The notes: generated by a model from the sequence alone, not told the origin. Shown: positions 1 to 9,043, counted from the first letter of the stretch. The stretch: 64,000 nucleotides of DNA from Calothrix sp. NIES-2100 (GCF_002368195.1 NZ_AP018178.1:9704205-9768204), one strand, 5' to 3'. Numbers and translations: made by a program.

Positions 1-188
1 GCGCTGTCCGCGAGAAGTTAGAAAATAGTTTAGAAGCAAAAGCTAGTGATTCTCGCTTTCCTAGCTACTTGTTTGACAGCAAAGGTGAAATAGTTGATAC
101 CAAAGGTGATTACGCCTTGGTGAAGTTTGGCAAAGTACCAACACCTAACATTTGGTTACGTCTAGATCAACTTGAGGAATTTAAATAA
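1..188 (+). CDS. ndhO: NDH-1 subunit O, 3' part (5' end outside window)
   Basis: The reading frame GCT GTC CGC GAG at base 3 runs open to TAA at 186-188 and gives 61 residues, including LENSLEAKASDSRFPSYLF, GDYALVKFGKVPTP and the C-terminus NIWLRLDQLEEFK. I recognise this as the C-terminal six-sevenths of NdhO, a roughly 70-residue peripheral subunit specific to oxygenic-phototroph NDH-1, the thylakoid ferredoxin:plastoquinone oxidoreductase used in respiration and cyclic electron flow. Only about ten N-terminal residues are missing. The family name is from memory; the frame and stop are directly visible. Confidence 0.85.
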   Translation, partial: AVREKLENSLEAKASDSRFPSYLFDSKGEIVDTKGDYALVKFGKVPTPNIWLRLDQLEEFK

Positions 189-203
189 TTCAAGGTTAAA
201 TTT

Positions 204-254
204 AGTAGTAAGGACTTTAGTCCTTGCTTTGAAAGCACTGAAGTGCTTACTACG
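204..254. repeat. Tandem small palindromes (AGGACTTTAGTCCT type)
   Basis: Two adjacent perfect palindromes, AAGGACTTTAGTCCTT at 210-225 and AAGCACTGAAGTGCTT at 233-248, lie between ndhO and mdh. Related pieces recur at 18936-18955, 24500-24522, 26284-26300 and 29752-29772, so this is a dispersed short palindromic repeat. It could fold into two hairpins downstream of ndhO. Confidence 0.7.
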
Positions 255-344
255 AATTCATCAAAATTAATCAAATCAATCACTAGCCTACCGATTCAGG
301 TAGGTAGTGAAATATTATCTCCGACTATTTAGTCGCTTATATAT

Positions 345-1325
345 ATGTCTTCTTATCTTGAATCTCCGGCTGTGTGCCATTTACCCCGCGTCACCATTAT
401 TGGTGCAGGTAGAGTTGGTAGTACCCTAGCCCAACGGATTGCTGAGAAAAACCTAGCAGATGTAGTGTTATTAGATATCCTCCCAGGAATGCCTCAAGGA
501 TTGGCACTGGATTTGATGGAGGCGAGGGGAATTGAAATCCATAATCGTCAGATTGTCGGTACTAACGATTACGTTCATACATCTGGTTCGGAAATTGTGG
601 TGATTACCGCAGGAATTCCCCGCAAACCCGGTATGAGTAGAGATGATTTACTCAAAACCAATGCCAAGATTGTGGTGGAAGCAGCCAAAAATGCGATCGC
701 TCATTCTCCCAATGCTATTTTGATTGTCGTTACCAATCCCTTGGATGTGATGACTTATTTAGCTTGGGAAGCTACTGGATTACCACGCGATCGCGTTATG
801 GGTATGGCTGGTGTGTTAGACTCAGCCCGGTTTGAAGCCTTCATTGCTTTAGAATTAGGGGTTTTACCCGCCGATGTGAAAGCGATGGTATTGGGTAGTC
901 ACGGCGATTTAATGGTTCCCTTACCGCGTTATGCTAATGTCAACGGCATCCCGATTACAGAATTATTAGATAAAGCTACCATTGAACGCTTAGTAGAAAG
1001 AACCCGCAATGGTGGTGCGGAAATTGTGGAATTAATGCAGACCGGTGGTGCTTTTTTTGCTCCCGCCTCTGCTGTGAGTGTGATGGTAGAATCGATTTTG
1101 CTGAATCAGTCGCGTTTGTTACCTATAGCGGCTTATCTTCAAGGTGAATACGGTTTAAAAGATGTCGTCATCGGCGTTCCCTGTCGCTTGAGTTGCGGTG
1201 GCATCGAGAGTGTATTGGAATTAAATATTACCGACGAAGAAAAAGCGGCTTTGCATACTTCTGCGCAATCAGTACGTCAAAATATTGACAGGGCGCAGGA
1301 AATTTTGATGGCTGTTAATGTTTAA
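345..1325 (+). CDS. mdh: Malate dehydrogenase, LDH-like type
   Basis: A 326-residue protein interconverting malate and oxaloacetate with NAD(H) in the cytoplasm. The Rossmann nucleotide loop is GAGRVGS (about residues 20-26), followed by the acidic strand end VVLLDI. The substrate loop IPRKPGMSRDDL (Arg93, Arg99) carries the Arg-Lys signature that separates malate from lactate dehydrogenases. Catalytic residues are Arg162 in LDSARF and His186 in LGSHGDLMVP. Length fits the family. The ATG at 345 is the only one that keeps the N-terminal extension before the first beta strand; no strong Shine-Dalgarno is visible. It stands alone, with repeats on both sides. Confidence 0.95.
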   Translation: MSSYLESPAVCHLPRVTIIGAGRVGSTLAQRIAEKNLADVVLLDILPGMPQGLALDLMEARGIEIHNRQIVGTNDYVHTSGSEIVVITAGIPRKPGMSRDDLLKTNAKIVVEAAKNAIAHSPNAILIVVTNPLDVMTYLAWEATGLPRDRVMGMAGVLDSARFEAFIALELGVLPADVKAMVLGSHGDLMVPLPRYANVNGIPITELLDKATIERLVERTRNGGAEIVELMQTGGAFFAPASAVSVMVESILLNQSRLLPIAAYLQGEYGLKDVVIGVPCRLSCGGIESVLELNITDEEKAALHTSAQSVRQNIDRAQEILMAVNV

Positions 1326-1428
1326 TCGATTGACGCGGAGACTGGGAGACGCGGTGACGCGGAGAAATTTAACAGGTATTCTTTGAGAAGTAATACCTAT
1401 TTGAAACAAGAACGCGACACATGGATTT

Positions 1429-1656
1429 GTAGGGGCGGGATTTCCCCCATACGTGTCAACTTAACGTGAAACCCTTACCAAGATATGATTTGATACAAAA
1501 TCACGTACCACCAAGATCCGCGCTACCCCACCCCAGTTTTGTCTAAAAGCCAAAACGTCCCCTCCCCGTAAACGGGGAGGGGATTGAGGGGTGGGGTAAA
1601 ATGCCTGTGGAATAAGTGTTTGAACTTAAGTTGACACGTATGGGTTTCCCCGCCCA
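1429..1656. mobile_element. MITE-like element, copy 1
   Basis: The ends carry GTAGGGGCGGG (1429-1439) and its near inverse around 1644-1656. Inside is a perfect 19-bp terminal inverted repeat, CCCATACGTGTCAACTTAA at 1446-1464 against its complement at 1626-1644. The core 1453-1637 is present again, inverted and roughly 90% identical by eye, at 54091-54272. No transposase is encoded, so a non-autonomous element or a large dispersed repeat is the best description. The rest of the 1326-1905 gap holds GACGCGGAG-type short repeats and no gene I can support. Confidence 0.7.
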
Positions 1657-1905
1657 TGAGGTAACCGGGGTTACCCCCGCGATGAGGACAATCCATGACA
1701 CGGAATCATTAATTAACTGGGTATCCGCATCTTAATTTATCTCACGCATTCGACGAAGTCGTTCTCGCAGAGTAGGCGCAGAGGCGCAAAGAAGAACGCA
1801 AGATTACAAACAAAGGCAGTAGTTTTAAATCCTACTGCCTTGAATGCTATCTACCAAGTTATTTTGTTGTCAAAACTTACCGACGCATGAAAATCCTAGT
1901 TCGAT

Positions 1906-2277
1906 TTAGCGGCGGTATTCCTCATCGGCGGGATCGCCATAGGGGTCTTCGCTAGCTGGGCGGACATCACCAAACGCCTGGTCTGCGGGGTCGCCGTAGG
2001 GGTCTTGGCTGGCGGGGATAGCGTTCCCGTAAACGTCTGCGGGGTCGCCATAGGGGTCTTGACTGGCGGGGATAGCGTTCCCGTAAACGTCTGCGGGGTC
2101 GCCATAGGGGTCTTGGCTGGCGGGGATAGCGTTCCCGTAAACATCTTGGTTGGCGGGGTCGCCGTAGGGGTCTTCACTGGCTGGACGGACATCGCGATCG
2201 CGGTATTCGTCTTCAGTTTGATTGTCGTTCTTTCCTAAGAACAAATCCCTTGCTTTGCGCAAAAAATCATCTACCAT
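1906..2277 (-). CDS. Repeat-built acidic protein, function unknown
   Basis: A 123-residue protein starting MVDDFLRKARDLFLG. The ATG at 2277 is preferred over an upstream TTG at 2283 because AGGAG sits 7 nt before it. After a short charged N-terminus the chain is made of an 18-residue unit, DVYGNAIPASQDPYGDPA, repeated three times head to tail (54 bp at DNA level) and flanked by two diverged copies with RPASEDPYGDPA. There is no signal peptide or membrane segment. Composition is rich in Asp, Pro, Gly, Tyr and Ala, suggesting a disordered or fibrous stretch. I do not recognise a named family. The next minus-strand gene upstream is the lipoprotein at 2371. Confidence 0.65.
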   Translation of the reverse strand: MVDDFLRKARDLFLGKNDNQTEDEYRDRDVRPASEDPYGDPANQDVYGNAIPASQDPYGDPADVYGNAIPASQDPYGDPADVYGNAIPASQDPYGDPADQAFGDVRPASEDPYGDPADEEYRR

Positions 2278-2370
2278 GATCAATCTCCTTTGTGAATATC
2301 GTGTGTTCCACCTGCGCGACAGGCGTTGTCCAGAGGAAAGTTGCTTTGATTACACACAGGTTTCACTTAT

Positions 2371-2862
2371 TTAGAGTGCTGGAGCTTCCGTTGCAGTGAT
2401 ACCACTTAAATCTCTACCTGTAGAACGCCCGTTATAGCCTTGGTATTCCTGGTATCTTTGCGCCTCGGATTCAGGGACTCGAATTCCTTCTGATGGTGGA
2501 GTTACCCAATGAGCGCGGTGTTCAGCATCGCGGTAATATACACGCCCGTTCTTAGAAAGATAGTACTTACCTTGTGCCCCTTCTTGTGAAGCATTCTTAT
2601 GCTGATTGTAGAGGTAGTAAAGTGCTGCGGCTCCTGCCAAAATTGCTACTTTCTGCCCAGTACCCAGTCCTTTTTTAGCTTGGGGTTGGTTTGTGATGTT
2701 GCGATCGCTTACCGTTCTACCAGAAGAATCATCAACTGGTGGTGGTACATTAGCAGTCCGGGAACCGCCACAGCTAGTTAGCACGGGTACTATTAGCAAT
2801 GCTGACAGACAAATTGCCAGCAGACGGGAAATAAATTTACGCTCTTTGTATGTTGTGTTCAT
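2371..2862 (-). CDS. Putative lipoprotein with glycine/alanine segment
   Basis: A 163-residue protein with a classic lipoprotein signal: basic start MNTTYKERKF, hydrophobic LLAICLSALLIVPVL, then the lipobox LTSC with Cys at about residue 31. It is followed by a Pro/Ser linker and a short hydrophobic stretch, KVAILAGAAALYYLYN (about 72-87). The C-terminal half, YYLSKNGRVYYRDAEHRAHWVTPP, looks like a small folded domain seen in cyanobacterial secreted proteins, but I cannot name it. Expected location is the inner or outer membrane, facing the periplasm. No strong ribosome site is visible. A 93-bp gap separates it from the repeat protein downstream. Confidence 0.7.
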   Translation of the reverse strand: MNTTYKERKFISRLLAICLSALLIVPVLTSCGGSRTANVPPPVDDSSGRTVSDRNITNQPQAKKGLGTGQKVAILAGAAALYYLYNQHKNASQEGAQGKYYLSKNGRVYYRDAEHRAHWVTPPSEGIRVPESEAQRYQEYQGYNGRSTGRDLSGITATEAPAL

Positions 2863-3360
2863 TGTTTTTTGATTACCTGCATTTGCTCAAGCCGTGCTGT
2901 TGCAAAATACAGAATTGGAATTCCGAGTATTTTTCCGGAAATGGAAAAAATAACGGGCGTTCTTTCACAACAGCACAAGTAAAGCGTTTCACTTTTATGT
3001 ATAGTGATGCAGTTTTGCAAGTATTCCATCCTGCCTTTGAAGGAACTGCATTCATCCTTAGGTAATATGTTGGGAATTAAGCCCGGATTTTTCGCTGGTT
3101 TTTGGTGGGGGTTGCGATCGCTATTCTTTAGCACACAGATTTTTTAGCACTCATTGTCAGCTATTAAAAATCTGTAACTACCGTATCCTTGGGCTTTTTA
3201 TCACTAAGTATTATTACGATTCACAATTGAGTGTCTATTTTCAATTAGTAGATGCAGAGATTTTTCAGAAATTTTCAGCAATTTTTCCGTGATTTCTAAG
3301 TAGGCAATGTAAAAAACATAAAACTATCATGGTGTAGGCGCGTTAAATAGGCTACACAGA
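2863..3360. other. Intergenic, no gene supported
   Basis: A 498-bp AT-rich stretch between divergent genes. Several short open frames occur on both strands but have no ribosome site and no recognisable protein. One HIP1 octamer (3114-3121) is present. Promoters for the lipoprotein gene and for the 3361 operon must lie here, but I cannot point to convincing boxes. Confidence 0.5.
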
Positions 3361-4041
3361 ATGAATTTAAAAACGAATAATTTCCCGGCGGCGAATCAAA
3401 CTAAAACTCGTCTACTACTGGCTTTGTGGGATTTGGGAGGAACGCAGCAAGAAGTAACAAAAGGATTACTCACCAAGAGAATTGTACCCAAGGGTAAGAA
3501 GGTAGCAGAGTATCAGGGAATCTTTGAAGAATTGCACAAACAAGGAGCGATCGCTATCTCCAAAAAGGGATACTCTTTAGCATCTCCCAAGGGTTTAGAG
3601 ATATTGGGAGAGGGTTTGAAAGACAGCGATTTTAAATTTCAAGGGACGATTGTTGGTACTTGGGCGGCTAATGCGTTGGTGCGGTGGATTAGTCAGATAA
3701 ATGTGCCAGTAGCTAGTACATCTGCATCAGTAAAGGGTAAAAGTGCGAAAGATGCGATCGCTTCTTACGACGAGTTTAAGTCAGTGGCGTTGGAAGTCTA
3801 CGACAAGCTGAACCAAAACTACAACCTCAATAACCTAGTACCAATTTATCGAATTAGAAGGGAAGTAGGCGAGTATGTCAGCCGTTCTGATTTCAATGAT
3901 TGGCTATTAGAAATGCAAGCTGACGATATTTTACAACTACAAGGCGGCACTGTAGAAGACAGCGCACCCGACAAAATAGAAGATTCAATCACTACCGCAC
4001 TTGATGGATTACGCTGCTATGCCAAGTTGCTGAAACCGTAA
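3361..4041 (+). CDS. Small winged-helix-like protein of a three-gene cassette
   Basis: A 226-residue cytoplasmic protein. The N-terminal 80 residues (KTRLLLALWDLGG, KVAEYQGIFEELHKQGAI, SKKGYSLASPKGLEIL) read like a winged-helix fold: three helices followed by a beta-hairpin wing. The rest has an Ala/Ser-rich linker near residues 120-135 and a helical domain with YRIRREVGEYVSRSDFNDWLLEMQADDILQLQGG, which resembles a second winged-helix module. It is first in a same-strand set with the ATPase (37-bp gap) and the DUF1802-nuclease gene. A DNA-binding or specificity subunit is the natural inference. I do not recognise a specific named family. Confidence 0.6.
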   Translation: MNLKTNNFPAANQTKTRLLLALWDLGGTQQEVTKGLLTKRIVPKGKKVAEYQGIFEELHKQGAIAISKKGYSLASPKGLEILGEGLKDSDFKFQGTIVGTWAANALVRWISQINVPVASTSASVKGKSAKDAIASYDEFKSVALEVYDKLNQNYNLNNLVPIYRIRREVGEYVSRSDFNDWLLEMQADDILQLQGGTVEDSAPDKIEDSITTALDGLRCYAKLLKP

Positions 4042-4078
4042 ACTTTTCTAGCTCTTCATTAATTAACTTCATAATAAT

Positions 4079-5938
4079 ATGATTGCTACCTCATCTACCA
4101 TTGACGAACTGATCAGAACTCAAAATCCATTTGCTGGGCATATTGTTGTTAGGCCACAACAAATATGGGGGAAAAGTTTTCCTGATGTACCTTCAATTAA
4201 TGCTCATGCATCCAATGCAGTTTTTGAGGCTGTTGAAAATATCCGTAAAGGAAAGCGTGAGACTGTAGGTATCACAATTACGGCTGAAAAAGGACTCGGT
4301 AAAAGCCATATTATTAGCCGAATTCGCCACCGAATACAGGTAGAAGACGGGACATTATTTGTCTACATGAGTAAGTATGACAACTTAAATCAAATTAAAT
4401 ACCAATTTCTGCAAACAATTGCCTCTAGTCTTAGAGCTTTTGGGAGTAAAAAAGTGATGCAGTGGCAAGAAATTGCCGCAGCTTTAATTAACGAAGTCAA
4501 GAATTGGAAATACACACCAGAGCAATATATTAGTATTTACCCAAGTTGGTTAAGCAAATACTCAATTAAAGCAGTTGATAACTTAACAGAACTCGTTTTA
4601 CAAATCAAGCCTGAAATCACGAATCCTTACATAATTAAAGCAATTTTATGGACATTATCTACAGTTCATGCTAATTATGCAACCTATTGGCTGTCTGGTT
4701 TAGAACTAACCCAAGCACAAGCTGAAGCAATGGGTTTACCTAATCATAAAAATGACGACAAAGAGGCTGAATCATTAAGTATGGTTCGCCAGATTCTAGA
4801 TATAACAAGCCATTACAGAGTTCCAGTAATTTGCTTTGATGAAGTAGATATTGCGGATATTTCTGATACAGGTTTTACAGCTGCGCAACTTATTGCAAGT
4901 TTAGTTAAGGATTTATACAACAGTCTCAAACGGGGAGTTTTACTACTAGCTATTTATCCTGCAACCTGGAATGAGCAAATTAGGGTACTACCACAAGCTG
5001 AAGCAGTCATTGATAGATTAGCTAGTGAACAATCTGATAGACAACCTATAGAATTGAGACATCTCAATGCTGATGATATTGTTGCAGTTGTCCGTCAGTG
5101 GTTGCAAGAATTTTATCAAGAAAATCAAATAAATCCACCACATAATCTTTATCCATTCGATGAAGTAAAACTTAGAGAGATGGGTAGAAGTAAACCAACT
5201 ATTAGGTCAATTTTAAAGTGGTGTGCTGATAATTTTGTCACTGGAGTAGAACCACCGCTTGTAAATCCTTCAGTTGAAGCCTGCTTTCAAAGTGAATTAG
5301 TAAACATTGAATCTTCTATTAATGAATTATTAGAAGATGAAGCAGAAATATCTTATGCACTTTGGCTGGCTTTTAATAGCTTAATTGGAGAAACTCTAGA
5401 AGGAGTAACAATTGAGGCAATTGAAAAAGTACCAAACCAGGAATATATTGATTTCAAAATTATTGGTAATCAAAAGAAAGTCAAGATTGGAGTAGATGTT
5501 ATACAGCAGGCAGGAGGCGCTTATGTGACAGCAGCTTTAAGTAAGTTAATTGATTATAAAAAGTATCACTTAACCCGTGGTTGTCTAGTACGTTCAAAGA
5601 AAATAAATCGAGGAGCAGTATTAGCTAAAACACATTTACAAAAACTTTTGCAAAAGTTAGGCGGAGAGTGGGTTTCCTTACAAGCCCAAGATATTAAACC
5701 TCTTTTAGCTATTGCGTTAGTTTACTTTAACTCCAAAAGCTATGATTTAACAGAAGAACAGGTTATTGATTTTATAAAGCAGAAAAAACTAGCAATAAAT
5801 AACCCTCTTATCCGTGAAATTATCAGCGATCCATCTGGTCAAGAACCTGATAATTTAACTGATGATGAATTGCCTATGAGAATACCTCAAAGTATTTCCG
5901 ATCCTGGTGATAATGTTGGACTGAATCTAAGTATATAG
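4079..5938 (+). CDS. P-loop ATPase, BREX/AAA-like, of a three-gene cassette
   Basis: A 619-residue protein. Walker A is AEKGLGKSH (residues 69-77) and Walker B is VICFDEVD (250-257). A helical region between them is unusually long, and LLLAIYPATWNEQIR resembles a sensor-1 strand. This is the layout of AAA/ORC-type ATPases used in phage-defence operons. The C-terminal third (about 430-560), with VKIGVDVIQQAGG and CLVRSKKINRGAV, looks like an alpha/beta domain. It might be a PD-(D/E)XK-like fold that has lost its acidic-lysine centre, but that is tentative. The gene starts 37 bp after the winged-helix gene and ends 8 bp before the nuclease gene, so co-transcription is likely. Function is inferred from domains only. 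Confidence 0.75.
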   Translation: MIATSSTIDELIRTQNPFAGHIVVRPQQIWGKSFPDVPSINAHASNAVFEAVENIRKGKRETVGITITAEKGLGKSHIISRIRHRIQVEDGTLFVYMSKYDNLNQIKYQFLQTIASSLRAFGSKKVMQWQEIAAALINEVKNWKYTPEQYISIYPSWLSKYSIKAVDNLTELVLQIKPEITNPYIIKAILWTLSTVHANYATYWLSGLELTQAQAEAMGLPNHKNDDKEAESLSMVRQILDITSHYRVPVICFDEVDIADISDTGFTAAQLIASLVKDLYNSLKRGVLLLAIYPATWNEQIRVLPQAEAVIDRLASEQSDRQPIELRHLNADDIVAVVRQWLQEFYQENQINPPHNLYPFDEVKLREMGRSKPTIRSILKWCADNFVTGVEPPLVNPSVEACFQSELVNIESSINELLEDEAEISYALWLAFNSLIGETLEGVTIEAIEKVPNQEYIDFKIIGNQKKVKIGVDVIQQAGGAYVTAALSKLIDYKKYHLTRGCLVRSKKINRGAVLAKTHLQKLLQKLGGEWVSLQAQDIKPLLAIALVYFNSKSYDLTEEQVIDFIKQKKLAINNPLIREIISDPSGQEPDNLTDDELPMRIPQSISDPGDNVGLNLSI

Positions 5939-5946
5939 AATTAAAA

Positions 5947-7413
5947 ATGAATCAGCTGTTTTCACTACCAACAGCATTGTGTTTGCCTGCCCCTGATATT
6001 GAAGCATTAATACAGGGGCGGACAATTGCAGCAATGCCCAAAATGTTTCTTCGTACTGGGCAGAGATTTGCTCTTTACCCAGCCAACGCTTTACATACTC
6101 AACTATCACTTGAGCGATATTATCATTCAGGGGTATTACCAATAGCTAAAACTGCTGTTATTAATCTGGATAACTCTCAAACAGTCTTGATTAAAGCTTG
6201 GGCTAAATGTGAACTGTGCCAAATTTTAGATGGGAGTAAGCCATTAGATATATTGTCGCAGTTAACGATATGGGCACCAGAAGCATTAAAGGAAATTCTA
6301 CGACAACAGGAACATATTTTCTTAACTTACTTGCGCGTTTATCAATTACCTCAGGTTCAAGAAATATCAGTTAATACGCAAGTTAAAGAAAAGCTAGGTA
6401 AAATTATTAGTGTTCCTAATACTCTGACTGGTTCGGAAGCAGAACCTATATTAAGCGATCGCACTTTCGCCCAACGCAAACGCCAATTAGAAAATTTAGA
6501 ACCTCCGCTGTATCCAGAATTGGAAGAATTGGAGAGTTCATTAGCCTTATTTAGCATGACTCATCCAATCGCTAAAGAACTAGATGATGATATCAAAGTA
6601 TTTTTAGGTTGGAGTAGTAACAAACTAATTAAGCAAATCGATCCAGATTTAGCTTGGATAAATGATATTGCAGCATTGGGCGATCGCAGTATCGAACAAG
6701 ATGAGGGTAAAAATAACTATCAAGCTGGTACAGACTTTGAAAATATTGCACGCCGTAGCCTGGATTTTTTAGGATTTAAGGTTGAGGAAAACTATAAAGG
6801 CGGTGCAGGTGGCTTAGATTTATTTTGCTCAAAACCTTATCCTCTTGTTTGCGAATGTAAAGCAGGTAAAAGCATTCCCGATCGCGCAGTAGAAGAATTA
6901 GATAGGATTGGTAAAAGGCATCTTAAAGAAAATTATCTGCAAGCCATGCGGTTGATTATTGGCCCAGGTAAACCCACTAAAAATCTCAAAGAATCTGCTG
7001 CAATATCTAAAATTAGTATTATCAATGTTATGACTCTACAAAAATTAGTTGAATTCAAAGCCAAATATCCAGGCGCTATTAATTTAGTCGAATTACAGCA
7101 ATATTTAGAACCAGGGCAAATTGATTATAAAATTGATGAATATATTGAGAAAGCTGAGAGAGAAATTAAGTTGCGATCGCACATCATCCAGCTTGTCAAA
7201 AATTATTTGCAAAACTCAGGTGTAGACGCTGCTGGTGTCGATACTTTGCATGGCGCTTATTTTGGCTCAAATCCACCACAGCCAATCAAACCTCAAGAAA
7301 TGCACGAAATTTTGATTGAACTATCATCACCCTTAACAGGCTATCTAGGGCGAGAAAAAGGAAGTGATTGGAAAAGCGATCGCTTTTATTACCTCCGCGA
7401 CTTACCCCTCTAA
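5947..7413 (+). CDS. DUF1802 protein fused to PD-(D/E)XK nuclease domain
   Basis: A 488-residue protein. Residues 1-130 (LPTALCLPAPDIEALIQGRT, MFLRTGQRFALYP) match the cyanobacterial DUF1802 domain as I remember it. The C-terminal half carries a restriction-endonuclease-like core: Glu265 in the helix GTDFENIARRSLDFLGF, then GGAGGLDLFC (Asp291), then PLVCECKAGK (Glu303, Lys305). This is the E-D-ExK arrangement of Mrr-type nucleases. A further strand, QAMRLIIGPG, fits the fold. It is the third gene of the cassette, 8 bp after the ATPase. The combination suggests an ATPase-driven DNA- or RNA-cleaving defence module. Substrate and specificity are not visible. Confidence 0.75.
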   Translation: MNQLFSLPTALCLPAPDIEALIQGRTIAAMPKMFLRTGQRFALYPANALHTQLSLERYYHSGVLPIAKTAVINLDNSQTVLIKAWAKCELCQILDGSKPLDILSQLTIWAPEALKEILRQQEHIFLTYLRVYQLPQVQEISVNTQVKEKLGKIISVPNTLTGSEAEPILSDRTFAQRKRQLENLEPPLYPELEELESSLALFSMTHPIAKELDDDIKVFLGWSSNKLIKQIDPDLAWINDIAALGDRSIEQDEGKNNYQAGTDFENIARRSLDFLGFKVEENYKGGAGGLDLFCSKPYPLVCECKAGKSIPDRAVEELDRIGKRHLKENYLQAMRLIIGPGKPTKNLKESAAISKISIINVMTLQKLVEFKAKYPGAINLVELQQYLEPGQIDYKIDEYIEKAEREIKLRSHIIQLVKNYLQNSGVDAAGVDTLHGAYFGSNPPQPIKPQEMHEILIELSSPLTGYLGREKGSDWKSDRFYYLRDLPL

Positions 7414-7940
7414 TTCTCTTACCTTCGCGCCCTTCTCTGCGAGAGGCTTCGCCAACGCGCCCTTTGCTGTTCCTTTCAAAAGTGCGATCGCTTTCCCTAC
7501 AAAACTAACCCCTTCTCTTCCCTTGGCGTACTTGGCGTACTTGGCGGTTAATTTTAAAAAGCGATCGCTGTTATCCTAGCGTCAATATCCCAAGCTGATA
7601 ATTAACCACTAACGGTACACGTTCGGGAAAAATTCGCCCTCTACGTGCAGGTTGTTGTGGTGTTGATTGCGTCATAATGCCAATTTTTGCTACTGTCTGA
7701 ATTTTATTTTACGGTAATAAAATCCCTTAAGACTTTTCCCAGAGCGCGATCGCTTTTTCTCTACGCAACTTACCTCTGCTTTTATCTTACCTTGGCGTAC
7801 TTGGCGGTTCGTAAACAAACATTACTGTAGCTTCAATTAATTTAACAATAAAATCGATGCGATCGCCCCATCACCCCGCATCCTCTATAACCTGAACTCC
7901 TGATAAACTAACCAGACTCACACGCTTCAAAAATTCTCTT
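7414..7940. repeat. Intergenic repeat cluster
   Basis: This 527-bp gap holds no supported gene. It contains three HIP1 octamers and the phrase CTTGGCGTACTTGGCGGTT, twice in tandem form near 7524-7550 and again near 7794-7810. The same phrase recurs at about 15937-15962. A CTCTGCGAGAGGCTTCGCC palindrome lies near 7435-7455. These are dispersed cyanobacterial repeats. Confidence 0.6.
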
Positions 7941-8756
7941 ATGGCTAAAAAATTAGCATTTCTCACTATACACGGTATGGGAGAAACGGATAAAGAGTAT
8001 TACCAAATTGTCAAACAATCTCTAGAAAAACATTTAGGTAAAGATGTTTGGTCTCAGGTTCACTTTGAGGCAATCCACTATCAGTCTGCTCTCCAAGATT
8101 ACCAGTATAGTGTTTGGGAAAATATGCGACAAAGCGCTCATTTATCCTGGCAAGATTTGCGAAAATTTATGCTGTTTGGTTTTAGCGATGCCTGTGCATT
8201 AGAACATCGAGCTACAGATGATGGCAGTTTGTACAAAAAAATTCAAAAATCTATTATTTATTCTTTAAAAATTGCTAGAGCAGAATTTTCTCATAATGAT
8301 ATACCTATCATCATTTTAGCTCATTCTTTAGGCTGCCAAATTATCTCAAATTATCTTTGGGATAGTCAGAAAAATCAAGGTATTTGGCATGTAGATAGTC
8401 TTGATTATCCAGAAATTCAGCCAGAACAAGAAGATTTTCTGAAATTGAAATCTCTCCAATATTTATTTACTACTGGCTGTATTATTCCGCTATTTGTTGC
8501 CGGATTTACAGAGATTGTCGCAATTCCTAAGCCTAATTCTAAGTTTAAATGGTTTAACTATTACGACAAAAACGATATTTTAGGATGGCCATTAAAACCT
8601 TTATCTCCTTCCTATGATTTAGTAGTAGATCAAGATATAGAGATTGATTCAGGAAATCTTTGGCAATCCTGGAATCCTCAAAGTCATGATGGTTATTGGA
8701 CTGATGAAGATTTTATTGAACATTTATCTCAAGTTATTAAGCGTTTAAGTGTTTGA
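7941..8756 (+). CDS. Alpha/beta-hydrolase fold protein, lipase-like
   Basis: A 271-residue cytoplasmic protein. The N-terminus KKLAFLTIHGMGET gives a first strand and an HGMG oxyanion loop. IPIIILAHSLGCQIISNYL supplies the nucleophile elbow A-H-S-L-G with Ser as nucleophile. A candidate acid is Asp in YYDKNDILGWPL and a candidate His is in NPQSHDGYW near the C-terminus. The fold is that of PGAP1/lipase-like esterases; the natural substrate is unknown. The start ATG follows an AT-rich leader without a strong Shine-Dalgarno. It stands alone between repeat clusters and I see no functional link to leuC. Confidence 0.75.
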   Translation: MAKKLAFLTIHGMGETDKEYYQIVKQSLEKHLGKDVWSQVHFEAIHYQSALQDYQYSVWENMRQSAHLSWQDLRKFMLFGFSDACALEHRATDDGSLYKKIQKSIIYSLKIARAEFSHNDIPIIILAHSLGCQIISNYLWDSQKNQGIWHVDSLDYPEIQPEQEDFLKLKSLQYLFTTGCIIPLFVAGFTEIVAIPKPNSKFKWFNYYDKNDILGWPLKPLSPSYDLVVDQDIEIDSGNLWQSWNPQSHDGYWTDEDFIEHLSQVIKRLSV

Positions 8757-9043
8757 GGGAAGGTCACTTCGACTTCTCTGCGAGACGCTACGCGCTAAGC
8801 GTAGCTATGCCGAAGGCTTTACGCTCAGTGACCAGCACTTCGACTTGGCGGTAGTTGAGCGAAGTCGAAACTACCGCCAAGTCGAAACTCAGTGACCACA
8901 AGGAGCAGGGGGGAGAAGGAGACTGAGAGACGCGGGGACGCGGAGAATTATTACAACTGACAACTGACAACTGACAACTGACCAATGCCATACCTTTTTT
9001 GATACTATAAAAACTCTCACTCGTTAAATTAACGAATAGATGT
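8757..9043. repeat. Inverted repeat and 7-bp tandem repeats upstream of leuC
   Basis: A perfect 18-bp inverted repeat, TTCGACTTGGCGGTAGTT at 8839-8856 against 8869-8886, has a 12-bp loop. A CTCTGCGAGACGCTACGCG-type palindrome lies at about 8775-8795. A GACAACT heptamer is repeated about four times at 8953-8982. The leuC promoter is presumably in the AT-rich last 60 bp. No gene is supported. Confidence 0.7.

Noticed and set aside
1896..2238. Open frames on both strands over the 54-bp repeats
   Set aside because: They arise because the repeat length is a multiple of three; only the minus-strand frame from 2277 has a ribosome site and a non-repetitive N-terminus.
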